From the NCBI RefSeq assembly GCF_026167665.1, contig NZ_CP098740.1:6820001-6884000 (forward strand): 64,000 nt of DNA, given 5' to 3'. Shown piece by piece: positions 45,994 to 54,313 of this stretch. Numbering within the stretch: the stretch's first letter is position 1; each line of letters begins with the position of its first letter. The DNA comes from Streptomyces drozdowiczii (GTDB lineage: Bacteria; Actinomycetota; Actinomycetes; Streptomycetales; Streptomycetaceae). Both the position numbers and the translations under genes were made by a program. The notes beneath the pieces were generated by a model, which made no database searches, was not told the DNA's origin, and saw nothing but the letters and a program-made list of their open reading frames with translations.

Positions 45994-47075
45994 CGGGCGG
46001 CCCCCGCCAGGTCACGCACGCGCGCCGCGTGCGTGGGAGCCTCGGCGACACCGGCGGGCCGGACAGCCGCGAACTCACGGCGCAGCACCGGAACCACCTC
46101 CTCGCCCAGGATGTCGAGCTGCTCGAGGACCGTCTTGAGCGGCAGCCCGGCATGGTCCATGAGGAACAGCTGCCGCTGGTAGTCACCGAAGTCCTCACGG
46201 AAGCGCAGCGTCCGCTCGATGACCTGCTGCGGCGACCCGACGGTGAGCGGGGTCTGCTCGGTGAACTCTTCCAACGAAGGCCCGTGCCCATAGACAGGCG
46301 CGTTGTCGAAGTAGGGCCGGAACTCCCGCACGGCGTCCTGGGAGTTCTTGCGCATGAAGACTTGCCCGCCGAGCCCCACGATCGCCTGCTCCTCCGTACC
46401 GTGGCCGTGGTGGGCGAACCGTCGGCGGTAGAGGCGGATGAGCCGCTGGTAGTGGCGCGCCGGCCAGAAGATGTTGTTGGCGAAGAAGCCGTCCCCGTAG
46501 AAGGCGGCCTGCTCGGCGATCTCGGGACTGCGGATGGAGCCGTGCCACACGAAGGGCGGCACGCCGTCGAGCGGGCGCGGAGTGGACGTGAATCCCTGCA
46601 GCGGTGTCCGGAAGCGGCCCTCCCAGTCGACGCTCTCCTCGTCCCAGAGCCGCCGCAACAGCGCGTAGTTCTCCACGGCGAGCGGAATCCCGTCCCGGAT
46701 GTCCTTCCCGAACCACGGGTACACCGGGCCGGTGTTGCCCCGGCCCAGCACGAGGTCGGTCCGCCCCTCCGCCAGGTGCTGGAGCATCGCGTAGTCCTCG
46801 GCGATCTTCACCGGGTCATTCGTCGTGATGAGCGTCGTCGCCGTGGACAGAACGATGCGCTCGGTGCGGGCAGCGATCCAGCCGAGCACAGTGGTGGGTG
46901 ACGACGGGACGAACGGCGGGTTGTGGTGCTCCCCGAGAGCGAAGACGTCGAGACCCACCTCCTCCGCCTTGAGCGCGATGGCCAGAATCGCCTTGAGTCT
47001 TTCCCTCTCGGTGGGCGGCCGTCCCGTGACGGGGTCGGCGGTGATGTCGCCGACACTGAAGATGCCGAACTGCAT
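45990..47075 (-). CDS. LLM-class flavin-dependent monooxygenase (CE1758 type)
   Basis: 361 residues from ATG 47075 with GAGGAA six bases upstream (an ATG at 47087 is weaker). MQFGIFSVGDITADPVTGRPP, EVGLDVFALGEHHNPPFVPSSP, STATTLITTNDPVKIAEDYA and LVLGRGNTGPVYPWFG follow the bacterial luciferase-like TIM barrel. The sequence is closest to the group whose genes overlap a flavin reductase, as here. Together they form a two-component monooxygenase; the substrate (alkane, ketone or sulphonate-like) is not readable. An AraC-type regulator gene lies 106 bases upstream on the same strand. Confidence 0.87.
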   Translation of the reverse strand: MQFGIFSVGDITADPVTGRPPTERERLKAILAIALKAEEVGLDVFALGEHHNPPFVPSSPTTVLGWIAARTERIVLSTATTLITTNDPVKIAEDYAMLQHLAEGRTDLVLGRGNTGPVYPWFGKDIRDGIPLAVENYALLRRLWDEESVDWEGRFRTPLQGFTSTPRPLDGVPPFVWHGSIRSPEIAEQAAFYGDGFFANNIFWPARHYQRLIRLYRRRFAHHGHGTEEQAIVGLGGQVFMRKNSQDAVREFRPYFDNAPVYGHGPSLEEFTEQTPLTVGSPQQVIERTLRFREDFGDYQRQLFLMDHAGLPLKTVLEQLDILGEEVVPVLRREFAAVRPAGVAEAPTHAARVRDLAGAAR

Positions 47076-47181
47076 GGTGTTCCTCACTCGAAGCCTGGGG
47101 CGGCGGCGTGTACCGCGCCGGTGCGAGGCTAGGAGCGGGGGAGCGGGCCGGGGAGCCGCTCGGTGTACGGGGCCTTGCCGC

Positions 47182-48194
47182 TCAGCGCCCGGCCGTCGGC
47201 CGTCGTACGGCGAAACGCCCCGCCTCGTTCGGCACGCCGCTCGCAGCGAAGGCGCGCGACCGCCACTCGAGCGGTGAACACCCGTGCAGCTGGCGGAAGG
47301 CGCGGCTGAAGTGGGCCGCGTTGGTGAAGCCGCACAGCTGGGCGACGGCGGTCACGGTCACGGCCCGACGCCCGGGCCTGGCCAGTTCGCGTGCGCTCTC
47401 CTCGAGCCGACGCCGCTGGATGAGACGCCCCACAGTCGACTCTTCCGCCTCGAAGACCCGGTGGAGGTACCGCAGCGAGATGTGATGGGCCCTGGCTATG
47501 GACTCCGGCGAGAGCGAAGGGTCCCGGTAGTGCCCGTCGATGTACGCCCTGACCCTGCGCACCAGCTCTCCGCGCGGACCGTCCTGCACCGTCTCCGGAT
47601 CCGGCGCGCTGTGCTCCAATACGAGGAGCGTCACCAGGTCCACGAGCGCGGCTCCCAGCCGTTCGCCGACGCGGGGCGCCCAGCCCGCGGGGAGGTAACG
47701 GCAGGGAGAAACGACGCGAGCAGCGCAGCCGTCCCGTTCGTCGTGGGCAGGGCCGTGCCGGCCACCGAGCCCAACTGCTCCGCGGAAAGACCGACCGCCC
47801 GCGCGGGCACCCGCAGCACAACAGCGGTGAAGGGACCTTCGTACGACAGCGAGCACCGCTGCGCGCTGTCGTGCATCAGCAGCACGCTCGGCCCGGCCAG
47901 GACATCGCCGTCGCGCCACCGGTACGTGGCCGAGCCGTGCGGGTGCAACAGGAGCACGAGGTCCGGCTCGTCCGCGCCCGACCTCCGCACCGGGACTCGG
48001 GTCACGCGCTGCGCGCCCGACACAACGGCGGAGACGGTCACGGCCCCCAGCCGGTGTATGACGACGTCCCCGTCCGGGGCCCTGCCGTCGGCGGTCGTGA
48101 CGGAGACCGGCATCGCGGCGTCGCCCCACCGCGAGCCCCAGCGGGCGAGGCCTTCCTCGTCGTGGACGGGGCCGGCAGGCAGCAAAAGGCTCAA
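47182..48194 (-). pseudogene. AraC-family transcriptional regulator, frameshifted as read
   Basis: TTG 48194 follows AAGGAG by seven bases. The N-terminal 160 residues form an AraC-type ligand-binding domain (VTVSAVVSGAQRVTRVPVRR, GPSVLLMHDSAQRCSLSYEG). At about 47705 the frame changes. After LLASFLPA the protein continues in another frame as YLPAGWAPRVGERLGAALVD. It ends in a complete double helix-turn-helix (SLSPESIARAHHISLRYLHR, VTAVAQLCGFTNAAHFSRAF). The indel lies in AGGGAG. Restored, the regulator would have about 337 residues and probably controls the LLM/flavin-reductase pair just downstream. As read it would lack its DNA-binding domain. Confidence 0.78.
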
Positions 48195-48247
48195 GTGCGT
48201 GCTCCTTGTCTCCTGGGAACGGAGTGGGGAAGTCGGGCGGGAAGTGC

Positions 48248-48289
48248 GGAAGGAGCCGGACGCAGATCGTCCTGCGCCCGGCTCCTTCC
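48248..48289 (-). terminator. terminator hairpin, distal of a tandem pair
   Basis: GGAAGGAGCCGGACGCAG, 6-base loop, CTGCGCCCGGCTCCTTCC: 18-bp stem with one mismatch. It is second in line behind the hairpin at 48364-48398 for transcripts leaving the NB-ARC gene. Confidence 0.8.
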
Positions 48290-48363
48290 GCCGAATCCCA
48301 GCCAACCAAGCCGCCACCGCGGTAACCAGGCAGACACCAGGCGGTTTGGAACTGCCTGTCCGC

Positions 48364-48398
48364 AGCGAAGGAGCACCGGTTCCCGGTGCTCCTTCGCT
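48364..48398 (-). terminator. terminator hairpin, proximal of a tandem pair
   Basis: AGCGAAGGAGCACCGG, loop TTC, CCGGTGCTCCTTCGCT: perfect 16-bp stem, nine bases beyond the NB-ARC gene's stop (48407). Confidence 0.88.
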
Positions 48399-48406
48399 CG
48401 GGTGCC

Positions 48407-50758
48407 CTACTCGAAAGCAGTACGGGAGGGCAGAGCGCCCGCACTGAGTCCGGCCAAACCCGCCCGCGCCTCCTCCCGCAGATCAACCGGGGCGGAATCA
48501 CCCAGCCCCAGCACGGCCCGGTAGTCCCCTTCCGCCTCCGCTGCCAGGCCGAGATGGGCCAGGCAGTGGCCCCGGTACAAGTAGATCTTGGTCGTCGCGA
48601 GGTGGAATCCACTGTCCGCGTACGATTGTTCCAGCCCGGCCAGTACTTCGGCCGCCTCCTCCCACCGGCCCTCATTCAGATACACGAAAGCGACGTGGTA
48701 ACGGGAGATGCGGACAGTGACGGCGTAGCGCGGGTCATGTACCCCGCCCGGCAATTGCGCCAGTGAGCCCATCACCGCGTGGTGCGTCTCGATCGCCTCC
48801 TGTCCGCGGCCGGCCTTGCGCAGCACTGTGATGTTCATATTCGCCGCCTGGAGATACCGGCGAGTGTCGCCCGCACGCAAGAAAAGATCCATGGCCTGCG
48901 CAATGTCCTCGACGGCGGACACCACATCGTTCACGACATCGCGCAGCCAGCCCAGATACATGTATGCCTCTGCCTGCCGGCCGAGGGAACCGCACGCGGA
49001 CGCGATGGCCAGCGCGGAGGTCGCGGCCTCGAGCGCTTCCTCGTGTCGCCGGTGGCACTGCCAGTGCACCCAGGCAAGCATGCTCAGGCATCCGGCCTGG
49101 GCATCGAGATCGCCCGTCGCCTCGGCTGAACGAGCGCCGAGAGCAAACACCTCCGACCAGTTTCCCCAGGAGATCCAGGAGTTGCACACGGCCTCGACGG
49201 CGAACGCGATCACGACCACCCGTCCGGGATTCTGCTGCTCGGCCTCCCGCCGCAGGGCTGAGAGCCAGTTGTCGCTCTCGGCACGCAGCCACTCCAGGGC
49301 CTGCTCACGAGTGCGGAAGTGTTCTGGCGACGCCGTCGAGTCACCGCGTTCCGGGGCCTCCACCCCTCCAGTGGCGACCTGCGCGGCAGCGGCCACCGTA
49401 TCCAGGAGCCACCCCCGCAACCGGGCGGCAGCAGCCACCGAAGTCGCCTCGTCGTCCGTGTCGCGACTTCGTGCGCGCCCGTACAGGCGCAACAGGTCGT
49501 GAAAGCGGTAGCGGTCCCCAACCGACGTCATCAGGAGCCCGGCCTCGAGCAATTCCTCCAGCCTGTTCTCCGCCTCCACGGCACTCGTCTCCGCGAGCAC
49601 GGCTGCGTACGGGATACCGAAGTCCCCGCCGGGAATCAGCGACAGCAGGCGGAACACACGCGCCGTTTCGGGGGCGAGGCGGGAGTACGACAGGTGAAAC
49701 GCCGAGGCGACTCCCAGATCGCCCGCGCTGAGGGCATCCATCCGGCGGTCCTCGTCGGCGAGCCGATCCGCGAGCCGTCCCAGGGTCCAACCGGAGCGAG
49801 TCGCCGCCCAGTTCGCCGCGACCCTGAGGGCCAGTGGGAGGTGGCCGCACAGTACGGCCACCCGGGCCGCCGCGTCCGGGTCGGCATCGACCCGCCCGTC
49901 GGCCACCACCGCCCGCAGCAGAGCGGTGGACTCAGATCTGGCGAGCGTTCCCAGCGCCAGGCGGTGCACACCGCTCAGCCCGGCCAGCGGCCGGCGGCTG
50001 GTCACCACGACGAGCATGCGCCCCTCCGCCGGGAGGAGCGCCCTGACCTGTGCCTCATGGCCGGCATTGTCCAGAACCAGAACGGCACGCAGCCCGGCGG
50101 CGGTGGACTGGTAGAGCGCGAGCCGTTCCTCACTGGTGAGCCGGCCGACCTGCGCGTCGTCGACCCCCCAGGCATTCAGCAGCCGGACGACCGTCTCGTC
50201 CGGAGTCGGCGGCCGGTCCTCCAGGCCACGCAGGTCGATGAAGAAGGCGCCGTCGGGAAAGTCCGAGCGCCGCTCCTCGGCAAGGCGGAGTGCCAGGGTC
50301 GTCTTACCGCTACCGGGCACCCCGGACACCACAGCCACCGGCGGCAACGGCGGCGCGGCCCCGGCCCGCCCCGCGCCGGAGCGAGTGCCCTCCTCAATGA
50401 GGTTACCCAACACTCTCAACTCGTCCTCGCGCCCGACGAAGTCACGGATCCCCCGAGGCAGCGGAGCAAAATGCGCGGTGGGCGCGGGCACGTCCGCCGC
50501 CTTGTCGCTGCGGTCGGCACGCGCGGCCAGGAACAATTCCTCGGCCTCCGCCTCTCCGAGCCGGAGGCCCTGCATCAGCGCCGCGACGGTGCCGTGCCTG
50601 GGCTTCGTGCTGCGACCGCGCTCCATGTCACCGATCGCGCGGACGGATACCCCGGAAGCCTCCGCGAGCTGCTCGATCGTGAGCGCCCGCGCGAGCCGCA
50701 GTCGGCGTACCAACCTGCCGAGAGAAGAGACCGTCACCGAGTGACCGTCCCGAACCAT
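48407..50758 (-). CDS. HTH / NB-ARC ATPase / TPR regulator (STAND type)
   Basis: 783 residues from ATG 50758. An XRE helix-turn-helix spans about 12-66 (LRLARALTIEQLAEASGVSVRAIGDMERGR). FVGRED marks the entry to an NB-ARC ATPase with P-loop GVPGSGKTTLAL and Walker B AVLVLDNAGH. A winged-helix-like region and FHDLLRLYGRAR follow, then a TPR-like C terminus of about 300 residues (AEAYMYLGWLRDVVNDVVSA, YLYRGHCLAHLGLAAEAEGD). Such proteins are signal-transduction ATPases whose TPR part senses a ligand and whose HTH binds DNA; many in Streptomyces control development or secondary metabolism. A striking inverted repeat 60 bases upstream (50818-50853) may be its operator. Divergent from an isochorismatase-like gene. 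Confidence 0.87.
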   Translation of the reverse strand: MVRDGHSVTVSSLGRLVRRLRLARALTIEQLAEASGVSVRAIGDMERGRSTKPRHGTVAALMQGLRLGEAEAEELFLAARADRSDKAADVPAPTAHFAPLPRGIRDFVGREDELRVLGNLIEEGTRSGAGRAGAAPPLPPVAVVSGVPGSGKTTLALRLAEERRSDFPDGAFFIDLRGLEDRPPTPDETVVRLLNAWGVDDAQVGRLTSEERLALYQSTAAGLRAVLVLDNAGHEAQVRALLPAEGRMLVVVTSRRPLAGLSGVHRLALGTLARSESTALLRAVVADGRVDADPDAAARVAVLCGHLPLALRVAANWAATRSGWTLGRLADRLADEDRRMDALSAGDLGVASAFHLSYSRLAPETARVFRLLSLIPGGDFGIPYAAVLAETSAVEAENRLEELLEAGLLMTSVGDRYRFHDLLRLYGRARSRDTDDEATSVAAAARLRGWLLDTVAAAAQVATGGVEAPERGDSTASPEHFRTREQALEWLRAESDNWLSALRREAEQQNPGRVVVIAFAVEAVCNSWISWGNWSEVFALGARSAEATGDLDAQAGCLSMLAWVHWQCHRRHEEALEAATSALAIASACGSLGRQAEAYMYLGWLRDVVNDVVSAVEDIAQAMDLFLRAGDTRRYLQAANMNITVLRKAGRGQEAIETHHAVMGSLAQLPGGVHDPRYAVTVRISRYHVAFVYLNEGRWEEAAEVLAGLEQSYADSGFHLATTKIYLYRGHCLAHLGLAAEAEGDYRAVLGLGDSAPVDLREEARAGLAGLSAGALPSRTAFE

Positions 50759-51147
50759 GCTGACCTTGCCTTCCTCGTGGATCCGCCAGAAACGAACTGA
50801 GGCTGCATCGACGATGGTGTGCTCATGAGGGGTGAAGCGCTCTCATGAGCACAACGGACGAAGATGGGCAATTCGCTGACCCTGACATTAGTACTCGCGC
50901 ACCAGGCACTGATGGCCGCCCCCACCAGCCTTCCGAATACGAGAACAGCCCGGCGAGAGCGCTGTTCCGGGTGGCGGGGCTGGAAGGGGTCTGCGGTGCG
51001 GCCGCCGGCGGCGTCCCGCCCCGCGTTCCCGGGTAGGCGGGAATTCGTCGGGGAACGGCGTCTACATTCCGTGAATTCACCGCGGGAAGCTCGTCATGCC
51101 GCTCCGGCAGTCGCAGAGCCGTTCGGGGGAATGAGGGATGAGGGCCT
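50759..51147. other. divergent intergenic region containing the operator
   Basis: About 390 bases between the NB-ARC regulator and isochorismatase-like genes. Apart from the inverted repeat at 50818-50853 I see no gene. A 63-codon frame from ATG 50845 lies partly on the repeat and lacks a ribosome site. Confidence 0.5.
50818..50853. promoter_or_regulatory. long operator-like inverted repeat with paired CTCATGAG palindromes
   Basis: TGTGCTCATGAG, 12-base spacer, CTCATGAGCACA: the arms are perfectly complementary and each contains the palindrome CTCATGAG. It lies 60 bases before the NB-ARC regulator start and is absent from other parts of the window I read. The symmetry of both arms and whole suggests a cooperative dimer-of-dimers site. 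Confidence 0.65.
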
Positions 51148-51816
51148 ATGCAGACCGACCCGGAGATGCACGAGTGGCGGATCGAGCCTCGGGAGTATGT
51201 CCGGCAGGAGGCCAGGCGCGGTAGGAGGCACGCCTACGCGAGCCTCGACCCGGCGCGCACCGCGCTGATCGTGATCGACATGGTGCCGTTCTTCGTCGAG
51301 GCGAACCCGTACGTGCGCGGCATCGTGCCGAACATCGGCCGCATCGCTGAAGCGCTGCGCACCGCCGGCGGCCTGGTCGCATGGGTGCTGCCGGCGAACG
51401 AGGCGCCGCTCGGGAGGGTGAGCGGCGAGTTCTACGGCCCGGTCGTCAGCCAGACGTTCGCGGCGACCGGCGGCGAAGGGCCGCCACGTTCGCGTGTGTG
51501 GCACGCCTTCGACGTACGCCCGGACGACTTGGTGGTGGAAAAGACTGCGTACAGCGCCTTCTTCCCCGGTCGCTGCGTGCTGCCGGAGCTGCTGGCGGAG
51601 CGCGCGATCGACACCGTCGTCATCACCGGTGCGCTCACGAACGTCTGCTGCGAGTCCTCGGCCCGGGATGCCGCCACCGCTGGCCTCCGCGTGCTGATGG
51701 TGGCCGACGCGAATGCGGCCCGGCGCGACAGGGACCACAACGCCACCCTGCACACGATCTACCGGTCGTTCGGCGACGTCCGGCCCACGAACGAGGTCCT
51801 GGACCTGATCGGCTGA
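51148..51816 (+). CDS. isochorismatase-family cysteine hydrolase
   Basis: 222 residues from ATG 51148 with GAGGGATGAGGG upstream. TALIVIDMVPFFVEANPYVR gives the first Asp, DLVVEKTAYSAFFPGR the Lys, and VVITGALTNVCCESSARDAA the nucleophile Cys (first of the CC pair by alignment with NVCVEST-type proteins). The family covers N-carbamoylsarcosine amidase, nicotinamidase and isochorismatase; NVCCESSARDA leans to the amidase branch. The substrate is unknown. It is divergent from the NB-ARC regulator and may be its target. Confidence 0.85.
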   Translation: MQTDPEMHEWRIEPREYVRQEARRGRRHAYASLDPARTALIVIDMVPFFVEANPYVRGIVPNIGRIAEALRTAGGLVAWVLPANEAPLGRVSGEFYGPVVSQTFAATGGEGPPRSRVWHAFDVRPDDLVVEKTAYSAFFPGRCVLPELLAERAIDTVVITGALTNVCCESSARDAATAGLRVLMVADANAARRDRDHNATLHTIYRSFGDVRPTNEVLDLIG

Positions 51817-52163
51817 CGGACGTCCTCGACAGCCGAGACGCCGCACACGGGCGCGGCCAGTCCCCAGGGGAAGCCATGGTGCCCGGGGCCGGCTCGGACC
51901 TCCCGATCCCGTCGACCGGCGCGAAGGAGCTGACCACCACATTGAGAAGGGGCCAGGGGAGGTGGCGCGAGCGAGTGTGGCGTCGGTGCACGAGCTCAAG
52001 GAGGGGAGGCTCGACGTGGCGTCGATGCCGTCTTCACCGCCCGCGACGTCGAGGCCTTCCCACCAGGTCACGGCGCACCATCGGCTCCAGGCTTTCGGCA
52101 GGGCCCGGGGCACGTCCGGATCCCGTCCGTGGAAGACGGTTCCGCGCCGGAACCGTAGGCGCC
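51817..52163. other. gene-free convergent stretch
   Basis: About 350 bases between the ends of two convergent genes. No gene or clear hairpin was found. Confidence 0.35.
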
Positions 52164-52289
52164 CTACCGCCTGCGCGCCCTTGACACGAGAAACGCCGCG
52201 CCGACGATGACGATCAGAGCAATGGCGATGATCCAGAAGGGCGGAGTACCCTGCCCCGCTCCCTTGGCCAGGAGCTGCGTGTACGACAT
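52164..52289 (-). CDS. 41-residue single-pass membrane protein
   Basis: From ATG 52289 (AGGGAAGG immediately upstream) to a stop at 52164. The sequence is MSYTQLLAKGAGQGTPPFW, then a single hydrophobic helix IIAIALIVIVGAAFLVS, then RARRR. The positive tail sets an N-out, C-in orientation. No family is recognised. Codon use is Streptomyces-like and the composition is that of a genuine small membrane protein, similar in build to regulators of larger membrane complexes. The longer frame extending upstream to 53009 runs antisense through a secreted-protein gene and is not used. No partner gene is adjacent. Confidence 0.6.
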   Translation of the reverse strand: MSYTQLLAKGAGQGTPPFWIIAIALIVIVGAAFLVSRARRR

Positions 52290-52725
52290 GTCCTTCCCTA
52301 CCCCTCTGTAGCGGCTGCCTGCGGCCGTGGTCCGAGTACTGCGTGTACGCCTACCCAGCAACCCCGTTTCACTTTCGTCGGGAGGCAGCCGACGCTCGCC
52401 ACCACACGACACGGGCGCCCTCACGATTCGGTGGCGCAGGCCGTGGCAGGTGTCTGAACCGGATCGTCGACGACGCGGTACGGGACGGCTTCGGCCGTGC
52501 CGGGAAGTCACGCCCGCAATGGGGGCCGCCCAGAAACCGCCCCGCAGCGTGATGCTCGGCGAGTCACCGGCGGACGTTCGCGAGCAGGACGGATGCCAGT
52601 TCGTTCCTCGGGGAACCATGACACGCCGTGCGGCCGTCTGGGGCGTTGTCGGATCAGCCCTGGGGAAGGAAGTCCTCGTCCTCGGGGTTCCGGCTTGTTC
52701 CGCATCACGATCACGAAGAGGGTTC
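52290..52725. other. divergent intergenic region
   Basis: About 435 bases between the small membrane protein and the secreted-protein gene, transcribed apart. No gene is supported; promoters of both should lie here but no operator-like repeat was found. Confidence 0.35.
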
Positions 52726-53175
52726 ATGCAGCGCACAACTTCAACGGTCTCTGCCGGCATGCGTTCCCGACTGCGCAGCCGCAGCATCGCGGCTCTTGTC
52801 GGTGCGGTGGCCGCGGCCGGACTGAGCGCCGTCACCACCACACCGGCCAGCGCGGCCGGGGCGCCGACGGGGATCAACTGGGACCACGTCTGGAACGGCA
52901 CCGGCGTCCGGGTGTACGTCGAGGAGTACGGGGACATCATCTCCGTCTGCGACACGTCGGCCAACGGCCATTCCGCGTTCGTCACGGTCGACGACTGGGA
53001 CCTGAACATCAGCCACTACAAGGCAACCGTCTCGACCGGCAAGGGAACGTGTGTCACACACCGGGCCAGCCAGGGCGGCAAGTACAACCTGCACGAGTAC
53101 AGCAACATAGGCCTGACCTTCGAGGGCCAGGGCGGCCAGGGTTCCTACGCGGTCAACTTCATCAACGACCACTGA
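52726..53175 (+). CDS. secreted protein of unknown function
   Basis: 149 residues from ATG 52726 with AAGAGGG upstream. Signal peptide with a long n-region (MRSRLRSRSIAALVGAVAAA) ending about ASAAGA. The mature part, about 105 residues, has two Cys (SVCDTSANG and GTCVTHR) and is rich in Gly, Asn and Tyr (GINWDHVWNGTGVRVYVEEY, YNLHEYSNIGLTFEGQGGQG). The composition suggests a small beta-sandwich. No family recognised. A stem-loop follows the stop by six bases. Confidence 0.65.
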   Translation: MQRTTSTVSAGMRSRLRSRSIAALVGAVAAAGLSAVTTTPASAAGAPTGINWDHVWNGTGVRVYVEEYGDIISVCDTSANGHSAFVTVDDWDLNISHYKATVSTGKGTCVTHRASQGGKYNLHEYSNIGLTFEGQGGQGSYAVNFINDH

Positions 53176-53181
53176 GCCCTT

Positions 53182-53215
53182 CCGTCTGCCGGCAGCGCAC
53201 GCTGTCGGCAGACGG
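53182..53215 (+). terminator. terminator hairpin after the secreted-protein gene
   Basis: CCGTCTGCCGGCAG, 6-base loop, CTGTCGGCAGACGG: 14-bp stem with one mismatch. A perfect palindrome TGTCAGCTGACA follows at 53218-53229. Confidence 0.8.
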
Positions 53216-53262
53216 GTTGTCAGCTGACAGTTTCCTGGCGGCGCACCGGGCGGCGCCCGTGC

Positions 53263-54186
53263 TTACCGGGCATGGTCGGGGTGTGGAGCCGCTTCACTCC
53301 CCGCGCCGGTCTCGGGGATACGGGTTCCTGTGCCGCTGACGCGTACCCGCGGGTCCCCGGCGTACAGCTCCACTCGGAGCTCGCCGGGACGGCCCATGTC
53401 CGCCCCCTGGTGGAGGTGGAGAACCGTCTCCTCGGGTACGAGCCCCAGCTCGCGGGCGTAGGCACCGAATGCGGCGGCTGCGGCGCCGGTTGCCGGGTCC
53501 TCGACCACGCCGCCCACGGGGAAGGGGTCGCGCACATGGAAGACCGTCGTGGACTCACGCCACACGAGCTGGACTGTAGTGAGGTCCAGAGCGGTCATGA
53601 AGTGCTCAAGGCGCTCGAAGTCGTAGGCGAGGTCGGCCAGCCGGGCGCGGGTGCGCGCGGCCAGGATCAGGTGGCGGGCCCCCGCGTAGCCGATCCGGGG
53701 CGGGAATTGCGGGTCCAGGTCGGCCCGGGTCCAGTCGAGCGCCTGCAGTGCTTCGTCGACGTCGTCCTCCGCCACCATGTGGACCGCGGGTTCGACGCTG
53801 GTCAGGGTCGCGCGCAGCGTCCCGTCCGTGGCACCGGACACCTCTACCGGGACGGTGCCGGCCGGAGTCGCCAGCAGCAGGTCGCCGGGTCCGTGTCGTT
53901 CCGCGTAGGCGATGGAGGCGGCGATGGTGGCGTGTCCGCAAAAGGAGACTTCGGCGCGCGGGGAGAAGAAGCGGACGGTGTAGGCCCGGTCCCGGCCGAC
54001 GAGTTCGGCCGGCGGAGCCGTGAAGAAGGCCGTCTCGCTGTATCCCAGCTCTGCGGCGATCGCGAGCTGCTCGGCGTCGGTCAGTCCGGTGGCGTCCAGG
54101 ACGACGCCTGCGGGGTTTCCTCCTTCCGGGGCGTCCGAGAAGGCGGTGTAGCGGAGGATTTCGGGGTGTCGGGTCGTTGTCGTCAT
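53263..54186 (-). CDS. PhzF-family isomerase
   Basis: 307 residues from ATG 54186 with GAGGAGA seven bases upstream. GGNPAGVVLDATGLTD is the N-terminal PhzF signature, GYSETAFFT holds the catalytic Glu, VSFCGHATIAASIAY the core strand, and VEDPATGAAAAAFGAY the C-terminal repeat. The type member isomerises trans-2,3-dihydro-3-hydroxyanthranilate in phenazine synthesis, but most PhzF-like proteins, like this one without other phenazine genes, have unknown substrates. It is followed on the same strand by nothing co-directional nearby; the MFS gene lies upstream, 127 bases away, so they may share a transcript. Confidence 0.87.
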   Translation of the reverse strand: MTTTTRHPEILRYTAFSDAPEGGNPAGVVLDATGLTDAEQLAIAAELGYSETAFFTAPPAELVGRDRAYTVRFFSPRAEVSFCGHATIAASIAYAERHGPGDLLLATPAGTVPVEVSGATDGTLRATLTSVEPAVHMVAEDDVDEALQALDWTRADLDPQFPPRIGYAGARHLILAARTRARLADLAYDFERLEHFMTALDLTTVQLVWRESTTVFHVRDPFPVGGVVEDPATGAAAAAFGAYARELGLVPEETVLHLHQGADMGRPGELRVELYAGDPRVRVSGTGTRIPETGAGSEAAPHPDHAR

Positions 54187-54313
54187 GGCGTTTTCTCCTC
54201 ACGGCCGTGGCCGATTGCGGGCGGGGTCTCTGGGTGATGGCAGGGCGCCGTGCCCCGGGGTGTTCGAGCGGCTTCGCGGACGGCGGCGCCGGCCATGGAT
54301 GCGGGGAGTGCGG

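Noticed and set aside
50845..51036. 63-codon plus-strand frame in the NB-ARC/isochorismatase intergenic region
   Set aside because: Its start codon lies within the inverted repeat, no ribosome site precedes it and the peptide is unlike known precursors.
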